27,335 nucleotides of DNA from Cylindrodendrum hubeiense (lineage: Eukaryota; Ascomycota; Sordariomycetes; Hypocreales; Nectriaceae). Below, in pieces: positions 1 through 11,150 of this stretch. A program made the translations under genes and the position numbers. Position 1 is the stretch's first letter. Each line of letters opens with the position of its first letter. The notes under the pieces were generated by a model. That model was given only the letters and a program-made list of their open reading frames with translations, ran no database searches and was not told where the DNA came from. The stretch lies in assembly GCA_014621425.1 (NCBI GenBank), contig JAANBB010000490.1, positions 1-27,335 on the forward strand. Direction: 5' to 3'.

Positions 1-55
1 CCCCCCCTCCCCCTTTGCGCTTCGGGTGTCTCCGAAGCTAATACTCAGTTCCCAG

Positions 56-2126
56 CTTGCCCCGAGGCTCCGGTATCGTAACTCGACGACCCCTCGTCCT
101 TCAGCTCATCAACCGACCCGCGCAGTCCAATGGTGTCAAGCAAGAGGATATCAACGCTGGCTCAGACAAGGCCGCCAACCCCGACGAGTGGGGCGAGTTC
201 CTACATATCCCCGGCCAGAAGTTCTACGACTTCTCCAAGATCCGTGAAGAGATTTCCAGAGAAACCGAGGCCAAGGTTGGCCGAAATGGCGGCATCTCCC
301 CTGCTCCCATCAACCTGCGCATCTACTCTCCCAACGTCCTCACCCTGACTCTGGTCGATCTGCCTGGTCTGACCAAGGTGCCTGTGGGAGACCAACCCCG
401 AGATATCGAGCGCCAGATCCGAGAGATGGTTCTCAAGTACATTGGAAAGTCAAACGCTATCGTCCTTGCGGTCACCGCCGCCAACCAGGATTTGGCCAAC
501 TCCGATGGCCTGAAGCTTGCGCGCGAGGTTGATCCCGAAGGTCAACGGACGATTGGTGTCCTGACCAAGGTCGATCTGATGGATGATGGCACCGACGTCA
601 TCGACATTCTCTCGAACCGTGTTATTCCCCTTCGACTGGGTTACGTCCCTGTGGTCAACCGAGGTCAGCGAGATATCGACAATAAGAAGGCTATCAATGT
701 GGCCCTAGAGGCGGAAAAGAACTTCTTCGAGAACCACAAGGCCTACCGCAACAAGAGCTCATACTGCGGAACCCCTTACCTTGCCCGTAAACTCAACTTG
801 ATTCTCATGATGCACATCAAGCAGACGCTCCCCGACATCAAGGCTCGAATCTCCAGCTCCCTGCAAAAGTACGCATCTGAGCTTGAGAGTCTAGGTCCCT
901 CTATGCTCGGCAACAGCGCCAACATCGTCCTCAACATCATCACCGAGTTCACCAACGAGTGGCGAACAGTTCTGGACGGTAACAACACCGAGCTGTCCAG
1001 CACGGAGCTGTCGGGTGGTGCCCGTATCAGCTTCGTCTTCCACGAGCTCTACTCCAACGGTGTCAAGGCCATTGATCCCTTTGACGTTGTCAAGGATGTT
1101 GATATTCGCACCATACTATACAACTCCTCCGGTTCTTCGCCTGCTCTCTTTGTGGGCACCACCGCCTTTGAACTGATCGTCAAGCAACAAATCAAGCGAC
1201 TTGAGGACCCCAGCTTGAAGTGTGTCTCCCTTGTCTACGACGAGCTGGTCCGCATCCTGTCGCAGCTTCTCGGCAAGCAGTTATACCGCCGTTACCCCGG
1301 GCTCAAGGAGAAGATGCATGCCGTTGTGATTGGCTTCTTCAAGAAGGCCATGGACCCCACCAACAAGTTGGTCCGGGATCTCGTCAACATGGAGTCGTGT
1401 TACGTCAACACTGGCCACCCTGATTTCCTCAACGGCCACCGAGTAAGTTGTCTTGATGCATTCTGACCTGATCGCACTGACTAACATCTCGCCTCTAGGC
1501 AATGGCTATTGTCAACGAGCGATACAACCCCGCCAAGCCTGTGCAAGTTGATCCCAAGACTGGCAAGCCCCTTGCCTCCGCAACTCCCCGTGCCGCCAGC
1601 CCCACTGTTTCTGATGCCGGTCCCGACGGAAACAACTCTGGTTTCTTCGGCAGCTTCTTCGCTGCCAAGAACAAGAAGAAGGCCGCTGCCATGGAGGCCC
1701 CTCCTCCTACACTGAAAGCCTCGGGCACATTGTCAGAGCGTGAGAACATCGAGGTTGAAGTCATCAGTACGTGTACACTCACCACGTAATTCCCGTCCAG
1801 CACTAACTTTTCAACAGAGCTGCTGATCTCCTCATACTACAACATTGTGAAGCGAACCATGATCGACATGGTCCCCAAGGCTGTTATGCTGAACCTTGTC
1901 CAGTAAGTGCTTTGTTATGGTTCCCTTTTTCAAGAAGTCAACTCACCACAATTACAGGCTCACCAAAGATGAGATGCAACGAGAGCTCCTCGAGAACATG
2001 TACCGAACCGACACCCTGGACGAGCTTCTGAAGGAGAGCGATTTCACCATCAGGAGGCGGAAGGAGTGCCAGCAAATGGTCGAGTCTCTATCCAAGGCCA
2101 GCGAGATCGTCAGCCAAGTACAGTAA
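56..2126 (+). CDS. VPS1: Vps1-type dynamin-like GTPase, 5' end missing
   Basis: Large GTPase that drives membrane fission at endosome/vacuole and Golgi membranes and in peroxisome division (family knowledge). Four exons are visible: 56-1442, 1499-1766, 1818-1902 and 1958-2126, with introns 1443-1498 (GTAAGT, CTAAC, TAG), 1767-1817 (GTACGT, CAG) and 1903-1957 (GTAAGT, CAG). The first 55 bases look like the end of an upstream intron (CTAAT then CCCAG), so the first exon(s) with the P-loop lie outside the window. About 635 residues remain; fungal Vps1 is usually near 695. Visible GTPase parts are the switch I region (VTRRP at the start), DLPG (nt 357-368), TKVD (nt 564-575) and NRGQRD. The middle domain follows, then a low-complexity variable insert in exon 2 and a GED-like end ([17 protein letters not shown]) in exons 3-4. 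No PH or proline-rich domain is seen, which fits Vps1 rather than classical dynamin. Identity is secure; only the 5' boundary is uncertain. Confidence 0.95.
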
Positions 2127-3070
2127 AACCCGCTACGCCACAACCAAACCATACCCTCGTTCTCTTCTCGGCTGGCGTCAACAGGGTCAGGCCGGTCTCT
2201 CGCGACTCTCGCTTCTCACACACACCGCACCGCCGCTCACGGGAGCCACGGGAGACCAAAATGTCTTGCTTTTCCCCCGCCCCCTTTCCCCCTCCCTCTG
2301 CCACGCAACAAACGCCCTGAGCATCTCGATTTTTCTTCGATATCACCAGTTGACCAGGAGGAGAGACCTAGAGTAGACTGCTTAATGAAATTACACGGGA
2401 TGGATCATGATGGTTTTCTCATTTTTTGTTCTCCCCCCCGTTGGAGGCCCGGATGAAGGGTGCCAGGGGGACTTGGCCGAGGGTTGTCGGGGGCCGGAGT
2501 ACGGAGGTTAAGCGGGTGGGCTGGACTTTAGGACGTTTCTCCGCCTTTTCTGACACCATTATATCTACTCGACTCAATAGCATTGCAGAGGTTAGGTAGA
2601 ATATACATAATCATTTCCCCCTTTTGAGACGTCGAGGTGCGGAACTGAAGTCAGGAGTTGTCGTATAATAACTGTGCCTAGAAACGTCTTAAGAGGATCA
2701 TGAAGTCAACTAGTTTTTCAATATTGGGTTTTATTGGATCAAGGCCTCTCTTCATTGTCCGTTTGCTCTCTGGCCACATAAATCTGGTTTGATCTGTCGA
2801 GATGAAGATACCCCTTGACGAGTTCTCTTTCCAACATGGAAACTTGCCTTCTCCCCGTCGTTACAACTCCATCTACATCCGAGTAGCTTTATTCCCCTCT
2901 TAGAAACTCCCATCCATGATGCAACCCCTGTTACCAGAAACGTGTGTTGTCTCCCACAGCACATAAAATGACCATATACATCCCAAATAGCACCGCCAAC
3001 GAGAGTGAAAGTATAATTGAGTAGTTCAATAACCCAGAGGTGGGGAAAGGTAAGCCGCATGTCGCCCAGT
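2127..3070. other. Convergent intergenic region, 3' UTRs
   Basis: This is the space between two genes that point at each other (VPS1 and the zinc-cluster gene). It has a pyrimidine-rich first 200 bases, a G-rich block near 2450-2520, then AT-richer sequence. It should hold both 3' untranslated regions and polyadenylation sites. The open frames here, including one of 141 codons on the minus strand (2752-3177), have no recognisable protein features. A half-site of the TACGGAGTAC motif (CCGGAGTACGGAGG) lies near 2494-2507. Confidence 0.6.
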
Positions 3071-5465
3071 TCACCAGGTGATCCGTGTCTGGCGAAACTT
3101 GGGGTCGGGCAAGCCCGGTTGTAGACCCCGGGTCCCGACCTGGAGATCTGCAACACGGGCCCGCAAGTCAAAATCAACGGACCGGATCATGACCCGTTTG
3201 TCTTCGGGAATGGTTCGAGGTATTGGCCTAGCGCCGTTGTTTGATACCGGCTGCGGCTGCTCGTTCATAGCGATCGTCTCCGATTCCTCGAGATTCATTA
3301 CCCAGGTGCCAATATGGGCTATCATTTCGCTATCCCACATGCTCTCGCGCCGCGAGCTGCTCCGGAGCAGCTGAATCGCTTGGCGGCGAGTGACAGGGTC
3401 TCGGCACTTGGTCGCGACGACGAAGAGAGGGGCAATAATCCCGAGGTCGGCTGAAAATCGGGGTTTAATGTGCGGTGCTGAGTATCCCGGGCTTGAAAAT
3501 ATGCCTCCGTCTTGTTGATGCGGGTGCTTGTGATGATGCTGACATTGCTCCGGGTTAGGACAGCAGCGAGCGGCAGCTCGCTTCTCCTCATCAGCGACAA
3601 TCTCAAGACCCAAGTCGACAATAGTCTGGAACTGTGGCAGGAAGACGTCAAAGTCTGACTCTTGATCACTAAACATCATTAAATAAAGCACCTGACTGTT
3701 AGTTTGGAGCATCTTGAGGGCAGCGATAGCTGCTTTCTCTTGAGGTTTAACCGACGAGGAGTGCCGGGAGTGGAACAGGTTTTCGAAGGCGTCTCCCCAC
3801 GTCTCAATCTGGCTCTTGAACTCAAGGCCGTAGTCTCGCCATGACTGGGGAAGAGTTCCCTTTCTATCTGTCTTGACTGCATATAACCCCTCAATGTAGC
3901 GCATGATCCTCTCATTGAGCTTGTCGCAGGCTAGTCGGGCCTCGAGCAAGGAGGTGAAATTTTCAGGAAAGCCTAATGGCTCATTTGCTGGAGGAGATCC
4001 AATACCACTCGAGCTCGGGGAAGATGGTGCGCCTGGCGGTGTAGTTGCCGTCTGGGTGTTGGTGAGTCGGATCACATAGGGCTGGGGGAAGTGGAAGGCC
4101 ATGTCGTACGACTTGGCTTGGATGGCCAAGCGGGTGAACATGGTGACGAGTTCCTCTTCGAGGGGGTCTTCCGGTGGTGCCGATGAACTAGCCAGAAATC
4201 GATCGTGTTGCTGCGTACGTAACCTCTCGAGGAGTACAAGGCCTGTCTGTATTTGATTTATAGCTTGCCTGTGGTCTCCAATGAAGGAGTCGAAGCAAGC
4301 TAGCAGAACATTGGCCATTATGAGGGTCTTGTTGGATTTTTGGTCCTGGGAATTCAATCCGACAAGAGCGTTGCAGGCGTCCGAATATCGCTTAATGGCG
4401 ATCTGCCAATGACCCATAACCGCTTGTTGGCGATTATTCGCACCGGAAGCATCGCGGGCCGCTGGCTCGGATGTTTGCTCAAGCGTCTGATAGAGGGCGC
4501 CTAGGGCAATAACGGCATGCTTGATGGCAGCTTCAGCGTGGCATTCCTGCAATACACGGCGAGTCCAAAACTCGAAGTCGAAGTAACCAGATAACTCGTT
4601 GGCAGTATGGGTCCGGAAGATCTCAAAGTAGGGGCCCTCGGTGGGCGGGAGGCGGAGACTTATGGACGGTTGGTACGCAGTAGGAGATGATGCCGATGCC
4701 AAGGTCATGGCATTCCGCTGGGCGATTCGCTGGCGACCTCGACGGGGCGGTAAAACAACTTCGGTGCTGTGGAATGGCAAGGAGCCGGTAGGTGATACAG
4801 CCTGGGTTCGGGCGAGGAGAGGTTTTGGAGCGATGCGAATCTCCTCAAACGGGCGAGAACCACGAGTAGGGGGCGGATATCCGGTGCAAGCCTTTTTACT
4901 TCGCACACATTGCGTACAAGCTGGACGAACCTCGTCACATTTAATGCGCCGTTGTCTGTTAGGGAGGTGTGAGCTTTTTGAGGTAGTAGGATGCGGGGAT
5001 AGCAAAAACGGACTTGCAGTTGGTACACCCCGTTTTGACCTTGGGCTTGCTGGTTCGGACACGCTTTTGTTTCGATTCGGATAGATGGATGGCGGCAGCG
5101 TTATCTCCTTTCAAATCAGTATTTAAGGAGGTGGAAGCAGATGGAACAGATGTCGGAGGCTTGGTGGTGGTGGCGCTACTGGGAGTAATTGGAGAGCCGT
5201 TGGAGATGGGGGAGAGGATGCTAAGATCGGCATTTAAGCTGGTGTAGTTGGTGTAGTTGGGGTTCGTATTTATAGACATGTCGTCGAAGGGGTACTGGTG
5301 ATGGTGTTGGCTGGAGTCGTTCATGTAGTGATCGTTTGGGAAAAGGGTCGTCCGCGGTGATGCTCTCATTGTCGTTGAGGAGTCCCCGGAAGAAGTCCCA
5401 GTTGCTACCACGGTCGTCGCCTCCGGCGGGGGCGATATGGACTCATCTTTGATCCGGGCGGACAT
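3071..5465 (-). CDS. Zn2Cys6 fungal transcription factor
   Basis: Nuclear DNA-binding regulator; its targets cannot be read from sequence. There are two exons on the minus strand, 5465-5014 and 4955-3071, separated by a 58-bp intron (4956-5013) that uses an unusual GTCCGT donor and a CTAACAG acceptor. Splicing gives 778 residues. Residues 1-140 are low complexity (Ser/Thr/Pro/Asn) with a short His run. The binuclear zinc cluster has Cys147, 150, 157, 164, 167 and 174 (spacing 2-6-6-2-6) and is preceded by a basic stretch. The intron cuts the cluster right after the second cysteine, and only the spliced form restores all six ligands. From about residue 258 (GPYFEIFRTHTANELSGYF) the protein resembles the fungal-specific regulator domain of the DUF3468/Fungal_trans_2 type. 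A Cys/His-rich insert (CCPNPEQCQHHHKHPHQ) sits in the C-terminal third. The start is the first ATG of the open frame. The family call is firm; no specific gene name is justified. Confidence 0.92.
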
Positions 5466-5796
5466 GGGGACTCCAAGTATAGTTCTCAGGCGTGTTCCAA
5501 CAGAGTTTAATGGGCCTTTGACTCTGGTGTGTTGAGTCGATGACGGTCAGGGTCTGCTGTCGGTCGTTTCTGCGTGACTGGCTGGGCAAACACGTCTCAA
5601 AAAGATGGCGAGAATAGAATAAAGCCCAGAAGATAGCCCACTAAGAGTTGCCGTGTATAGTAAATGTCGTATATATGGAATCAAAGGGGAGGGAAAGTAT
5701 CACGAAGATAGCATGACTGTCCAACAGCCCGGTGCTTGTTCCTGTGAAGCGGGTCCGGCGCCGGATGGATTGTCGGCGGCGCAGCAAACAAAGTCC

Positions 5797-5890
5797 GTTA
5801 AAATCTGTTAAAATCTGGGTCTGTCCGATTTGCTGTCTGTCCGTCTGTCCGTCTGGCTGGCTAGGTGAGGGGCCGTCTGTCTGTCTGTCT
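5797..5890. repeat. Direct duplication plus GTCT/GTCC microsatellite
   Basis: A 10-bp unit GTTAAAATCT occurs twice in tandem (5797-5816). It is followed by an imperfect GTCT/GTCC tract that ends in four perfect GTCT copies (5875-5890). The tract lies about 330-430 bp upstream of the transcription factor start codon, in its leader or promoter. Confidence 0.8.
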
Positions 5891-6227
5891 CGCAGCGTCG
5901 TTTGGATGCGTGTGCCGGGAACCAGGTTGCTGGGTGTGGAAGCGTCGTACTTGTAAGGGTTCAATCGCAGTAGGACGGACGAACCGAGCCGAACTGATGG
6001 GAGCAAACAGAGGAACCACGGCGCAGCGGGAGCCGAGACAAGCACTCAAAAAGAGACTTGAAAATCCACCGTTTCGTCTGTGGCGGCGGGTGAATGATGA
6101 GGGATGAAAGGCAACACCCAGACTGGCCCTCCAACGAAGAGGAAGATGGTCGTCGAGGTGGGATGGGGCTCTTGCCTCTTTTGCAGGCTTGTGCACCCCC
6201 AGTGATGGGACCCAACGTGGAAGGCGA

Positions 6228-6257
6228 GTGGAGGTGGAGGTGGAGGCGGAGGTGGGT
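6228..6257. repeat. GTGGAG hexanucleotide repeat
   Basis: Five consecutive units: three perfect GTGGAG, one GCGGAG and one GTGGGT. It sits in the gene-poor region upstream of the zinc-cluster gene. Confidence 0.75.
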
Positions 6258-6303
6258 GGTTGTGGGTGCAGGGCAGGAGCCTTACAGGACTACGCAGCCC
6301 GTA

Positions 6304-6351
6304 GATTAGTGGATTCGTGGATTCGTGGATTCGTGGATTCGTGGATTAGTG
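6304..6351. repeat. Six-copy 8-bp tandem array
   Basis: Six exact-length copies of GATT(A/C)GTG. The four inner copies are GATTCGTG and the two outer copies are GATTAGTG, so the array is bounded by the same variant on both sides. The 8-bp period rules out a conserved reading frame through it. Confidence 0.9.
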
Positions 6352-6692
6352 ACCCTGGGAGGCGCACTCGTTCTCGCTCCCTCGCGCCTTCTTCCCAACT
6401 TCACTCCCACGCAGCACGCAGCAGGACGAGGCTCCACCCACCACACTCGCCGAACTTGGAGTAGCAGTGGTCTGTGAGCCACTAGGGGACTAGGGGGACT
6501 AGGGGGACACGCTATGTGACAGGGAGCTACCCGCCCAAACTCTCGCGCTTGCCAGGCCTTGCCCATGCCTTCATAGGCTGGTTCCTGGCTCACTTACCAC
6601 CAGGGACCTTGGCATATAGAGGACTGATTCACTAAAGCCTGGTGCCGGACGGTGGAAAACCCGGCCCCATCCTCGACGGCCGTCCCCCATAG

Positions 6693-6720
6693 CCCTGTAG
6701 CGGTCGCCCTGTAGCGGTCG
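6693..6720. repeat. 14-bp tandem duplication
   Basis: CCCTGTAGCGGTCG occurs twice back to back and is followed by a partial third copy (CCCT). A C-rich stretch with GTCGCCC units follows to about 6760. Confidence 0.85.
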
Positions 6721-8592
6721 CCCTCCAGCCCTGTCCCCCCGTCGCCCCGTCGCCCGTCCGTCTTCTCCATGGCCCTGTCGCCCAGGGCTCTTGACAGGGG
6801 ACCATTCCCTCCACTGCTTCGGTCTGGCGTCGTCCACCCTCAGTTACGCAGGGATGGCACAGGATTCCGGGCCCCACCCTTCCCGGGTAGGGTAGCCGGG
6901 GACGCCCAAGGTCAGTTCAGCAGTTCAGGGCTGGCTGACAATGATGAGCCGGCTCGCTGGCCCGTCCAAGGCGTCAGGCGCCAGGCGCCAGTGGAGTCTA
7001 GCTCTAGGTTATTAGCGCACGCCTCCGGGGACATTCCACTGAAATGGTGGGACTTGTCAAATCGAGGCGTCTGGAGCAAGACGGAGGCGCTCTTTGACGC
7101 GCTTTCCAGAGCGCACACGTGCCTTAGAGCCCCTAAATCCCGGACTATTGCGCGCTGTTTGCCCATAGAACGCGAGGGGGGCAGGAAAAAGGAAGGAAAG
7201 GGAAAAGGGCAGCGAGCAGGAAAAAAGCCCATGGAGAGGGAAACCCCCATATGCCATCCAAAAGAACCGCAGGGTTACCTGCAAACCCCTGAACGAAAAC
7301 TCTCTCAGGGTGGGCAGGATGCGTTTTTCCTAGGCCACCTATAGGCTTCGACGTTACCCGGTGTCCGGGAACCAGCATGGAGAAGGCGCTTGGAAGAGAG
7401 GCCCTCAGATCCATCCATCGTACATCCAAGCAAAGCACCCGCCAGACGTCCAGCGGTGGACATGGACAGACTCATGATTCAGGGGTGGGGGAGTCATGAC
7501 GCCTGTGTGAGTCGTTCAAACTCCCAGGTCCCTGACTGACTCCCTGTCACGGTTAGTTAATTGGACCGTCGGCTCGAATGGGGTCCGTCCCCCTTCGCAT
7601 CGCACTGCATCATCGTGAACCAGGCGTTCCAGGCAACAGAATTAATTGTTTGCCAACTCGTCCAGCTCCTGGTTTGGGGCTGAGTTGCTGCGCATGATCT
7701 AACACTGCTCGGGTATGCATCCTACAGCAAGGGATTTAATCTTCTTTCTCACTCTGATCCCGCCCGGCTCCCAAGTTGCTATCCTTGTGACGCCTGGTCA
7801 ATCATAGCAATCTCTCTCCCGCCCCTCCACGCCCACGCCTCGCCATTCAATCGTACATAGCTTCACACCATAAGCCAAGCTAGCACTTTACTCATAGCAT
7901 TGGACGGTAGTTGGGTACCCTGGCATGGGCGTGGCAACGTCATTCTCATCAAACCTGCTCACCAATCCTTCTCTATGCTCCATGCGCCATGCGACATGCG
8001 CTCCATACTCCATACTCCAATGCGCCATGCCTCGAACGAGGCGTCTGCGCCCGCGGCAGAGGAATCGCCCGCGTCCATGCTCACCATCTCCCATCTCCAC
8101 CCGTTGCAGGGCTACACATTGGCTCCTCCCGAAGGACCCAGGGGATTGGTGTCGGGAGAGTTCGTTCCCGTTCTCTGGGTATGATTAATGACCACATTAG
8201 GGAGTGCCACCGTTAGTCAAACTCTTCCAACAACGTGGGCCGCGGAATGCGCCTGTAAGCTAAAAACCTGTCTCTCGAGTGCCAAGTGTTGTGCTGTGTT
8301 TCACTACAGCACAGCTCACTTCAGTTCGGCAAACCTCTTCTGTTCTCGCACAGTTGAGAAGGGTTTTTAGATAACAGTCGGTTCGGTTGCTCAGCCCTAC
8401 GGAACGGCCCTCCATCTCTATTGTCAAGCACATATCCCAGGCGATTGAGAATGTGCGATAATATTCGAACCGATCTCTGCCTGCCGCAGCGTTCTCACAT
8501 CAGTCCCACCACCTTTCTTCTCGACTACGGAAAAAAGAAAGGAAAAACGGGCGTGACGATCTCGCATCCTCGCCCGCCCTCGCGGACCACAT

Positions 8593-8626
8593 GGTACGGA
8601 GTACGGACTACGGAGTACTCTGTACC
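8593..8626. repeat. Palindromic TACGGAGTAC-type inverted repeat
   Basis: Left arm GGTACGGAGTAC (8593-8604) and right arm GTACTCTGTACC (8615-8626) are reverse complements except at one position, which would form a G-T pair. They are separated by 10 bases that contain another TACGGA core. The structure could be a hairpin or a dyad for a dimeric DNA-binding protein; nearby half-sites occur at 8766-8771 (CTCCGTACC context) and near 2494. Confidence 0.7.
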
Positions 8627-10180
8627 GGAGATGTCGTTAATTCCGGGCTAGTCCCTGCTGCACCAAAGGGCCCCGCAGATGTTAGATTCATTGCACGACA
8701 GCGGGCTGGCCTTAGCGCGAGGTGCCAAGTGCGGCCAGGACTGATACAGAACCGCTAGAAATGCTCCGTACCGATTAATTACCTAGGTGTTGTTTCCCCA
8801 GGAGCAGTCAGCCGATTGAGTTTCACTGTCTGACCCATGCCGAACCCCGGTACCTTGTAGCTGTTGCCTTCCCGTCCATGTCAAGTATCTGATTAGGAAG
8901 TTCCGTTGCCCAGTTCTGTCTCGCCCCAGTCAATGATCTCCATGCCCGCCGTCATTCTCGCCAACCCCTTGATTCTTGCTGTTCCCGGGCCTGTAATGCT
9001 GCCGGATGTACGCAGCGAGGGCCTGCGACGTAACCAAATCAATGGCATATAATGGCAGGCCCCTTTGTCATGTACAGTTCCAGCCGGTCCCGGGAAATCG
9101 GAAAGCGAAAGGGGGACGCAACCCCTCCCCCGGAAACCCTTGGCAGCCCAAGACGGTTTCCCCTGATTTTGTCGGCCTTTAACTTGTTACCCGATACCCG
9201 AAAACCGTCGGTTTCGGCTCCGAATCCCGGACTTTTGTAGTCGCGTGCAAAAACATGTGCCAAATTGTGTGCTACGACATCGCCTCGACGCCCCACGCAC
9301 CACCTGTTTCTCCATTCCTCAGCTAGATGAGAGGGTTGTCAGAGACGGTAAAGCCCCTACTTATCCTGTCATGAAATGACGTGTTTCCATGATCATCATC
9401 CCCGCCTGCCCGGTTAGGCCCGTGTTCCCTTGCATCCTGTGTTTTGTTCAGTCTCGTGTCAGTGCATAAGAGACCCGTACTCCATGTTCCGTTGTATTCA
9501 AGGGTCTGCTTGATCATGAAGGTGTGAATCTCTTCGGAAACGCCGTCCCCATCTCCTAGCAGGGGTGAGCCACGCATCCAGGGTGGGGAAGGATACCAGC
9601 TGCTTGGTCAGTGATTTACTTGAGTCCCTGTTGGAACGTTACGCCCGGTGGGAGAGACAGGAACAGTGTGAGCAGGACCATGAGAACAAGGCTCGTTGCA
9701 TGTAATGTCACTAGGTTAATTCGGCTCTAAGATATCCCAGATCCCAATTGCCAGGCCTAAGTAAGGGTTCTCACAGGATCTCCTCACATACACAAATCGA
9801 CTCTTCAGGGGCGTATGCAAACAACACATAGCATCGTCAATGGTTCATGTATTTACCAGTGCCGGAGTCTTTGTGGAGAGGGACTTGCGTTGGTGTTCCT
9901 TCGCGCTCAAACCCGTCGGACAATCCGATTATCCACAACCGGGGTCGGAGCCGCCGGTTCCGTCAGAAAGTCCGACGTCTGATTACAATCCCACGTGCTC
10001 CGGCGGAGTTCCGCGGAGCCTCCAGGATACGTCAGAAGCACGTTCCAGGACAGTCTAGACCGCTTTGGGACAAATACTCGGGACCCTGGCTTCGCGAGAT
10101 CATCGTCACGTCCCACGAGTGTCGAATTACTTGGCCTTGGGGGGGATTTACCTCGTTCCATCTCATCAGGTATCAAAGTA

Positions 10181-10300
10181 ACAAATTCTTATTTAATATT
10201 CAATATGTCTTACTAAATTGTGCTACGATCAACAATTTTGCTTATTTTATTCTTCCACAATATACTTATCCAAGTTATTATTTTCTCAAGTGCATGAAGC
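10181..10300. other. AT-rich patch in GC-rich surroundings
   Basis: By hand count the line 10201-10260 has 17 G/C in 60 and the next line 20 in 60. The sequence just to the left is above 50% G/C. The transition near 10165-10185 is abrupt. No open frame is convincing. Possible explanations are a decayed, RIP-mutated transposon fragment or inserted organellar DNA; the sequence alone does not decide. Confidence 0.5.
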
Positions 10301-11150
10301 CATAGGGATTAGCACATACATACGTAACGAGCCGTCAATGCAGCAATGCCCCAGTCAAAATGCGCACCTCGAGTGCCTGATTGCGGGCCTTCGGCAGGAG
10401 GTGCCACATGCGATCTACCCTACCAGCGAAATGGCTGACATGCATGTCGAGGTTCCCTTTCTCATAGAGGACGGACTGGATTGATGCACCAAATCCCATG
10501 TTCTCGTACCGATTAGCATTCCCAATCTCTTCGATGTATGTATATGATTACATAATACCCCTAAGGTGAAGCAACACAGGGTAGGAGGTGGTCTTTTTAA
10601 TTTATTTAACATGTTGACACAGACGACTTTTATTGTTGTTACAACTCAAAGGCCGATCGGTATTGCACGACTGAATGCATCATCAATCCAATGCTGTACC
10701 ACTTCATTACTGACCGACCTATCGATTGTATCTCAGAGTAAAGCATTTCAGAATCACGAATCTCATGAAGAATGATCATACACCAAGGAAGTTGCCAACG
10801 ATGAGTCGAGGTTGGGGAGCGCTCGCTCAACTTGAACCACAAAGCTCCAGGGTAGGTCGTAGATCACAGCCATGGCTCAGGGTGCTAGAGGAGGTACATG
10901 GCTAGCATAGCAAATCCTACACAACCAGAAGTACCTTTATCCCGAGTCGTCACTGGACCCTGGCCAATGATGCTCTCGGAAAAAAGTTGCTCGGCAGTCT
11001 GCACTGCGACAGCATCGTTTTCAGCACAACGCCACGATCTTCGACGTTCGACCGACCGACGAGACCTTAATACGCAGGAGACCAGGCCGACAACGAACCC
11101 GCAACGAGCCAATTCGAAACCCCGAGGTCGTCGCAGCCTGCTCGCCCATC

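Larger units (their letters stand above)
5466..11150. other. Long gene-poor intergenic region
   Basis: About 5.7 kb separates the divergently oriented zinc-cluster gene and the small membrane-protein gene. I find no open frame with a credible protein; the longest (6769-7344, 191 codons) is low complexity and has no motif. The proximal 1.4 kb should contain the leader and promoter of the transcription factor gene, and the distal few hundred bases the promoter of the membrane-protein gene. The rest could hold regulatory DNA, a non-coding transcript or decayed mobile DNA. Local structures are listed separately: short tandem repeats at 5797-6720, a palindrome at 8593-8626 and an AT-rich patch at about 10181-10300. 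Confidence 0.6.

Noticed and set aside
2752..3177. 141-codon minus-strand frame overlapping the end of the transcription factor gene
   Set aside because: It starts inside the regulator's coding sequence in another frame and shows no family features; most likely chance plus coding shadow.
6769..7344. 191-codon open frame on the plus strand
   Set aside because: It begins with ATG but is low complexity, rich in Arg/Pro/Gly, with no domain, signal peptide or conserved motif. G/C-rich DNA yields such frames by chance, and overlapping frames on the other strand are equally long.
10350..10870. Minus-strand protein-like segments (for example near 10360-10540 and 10770-10870)
   Set aside because: Each is under about 70 codons, frames are broken by several TGA stops, and no family is recognised. 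Too weak for a pseudogene call, so it is mentioned only under the gene-free interval.
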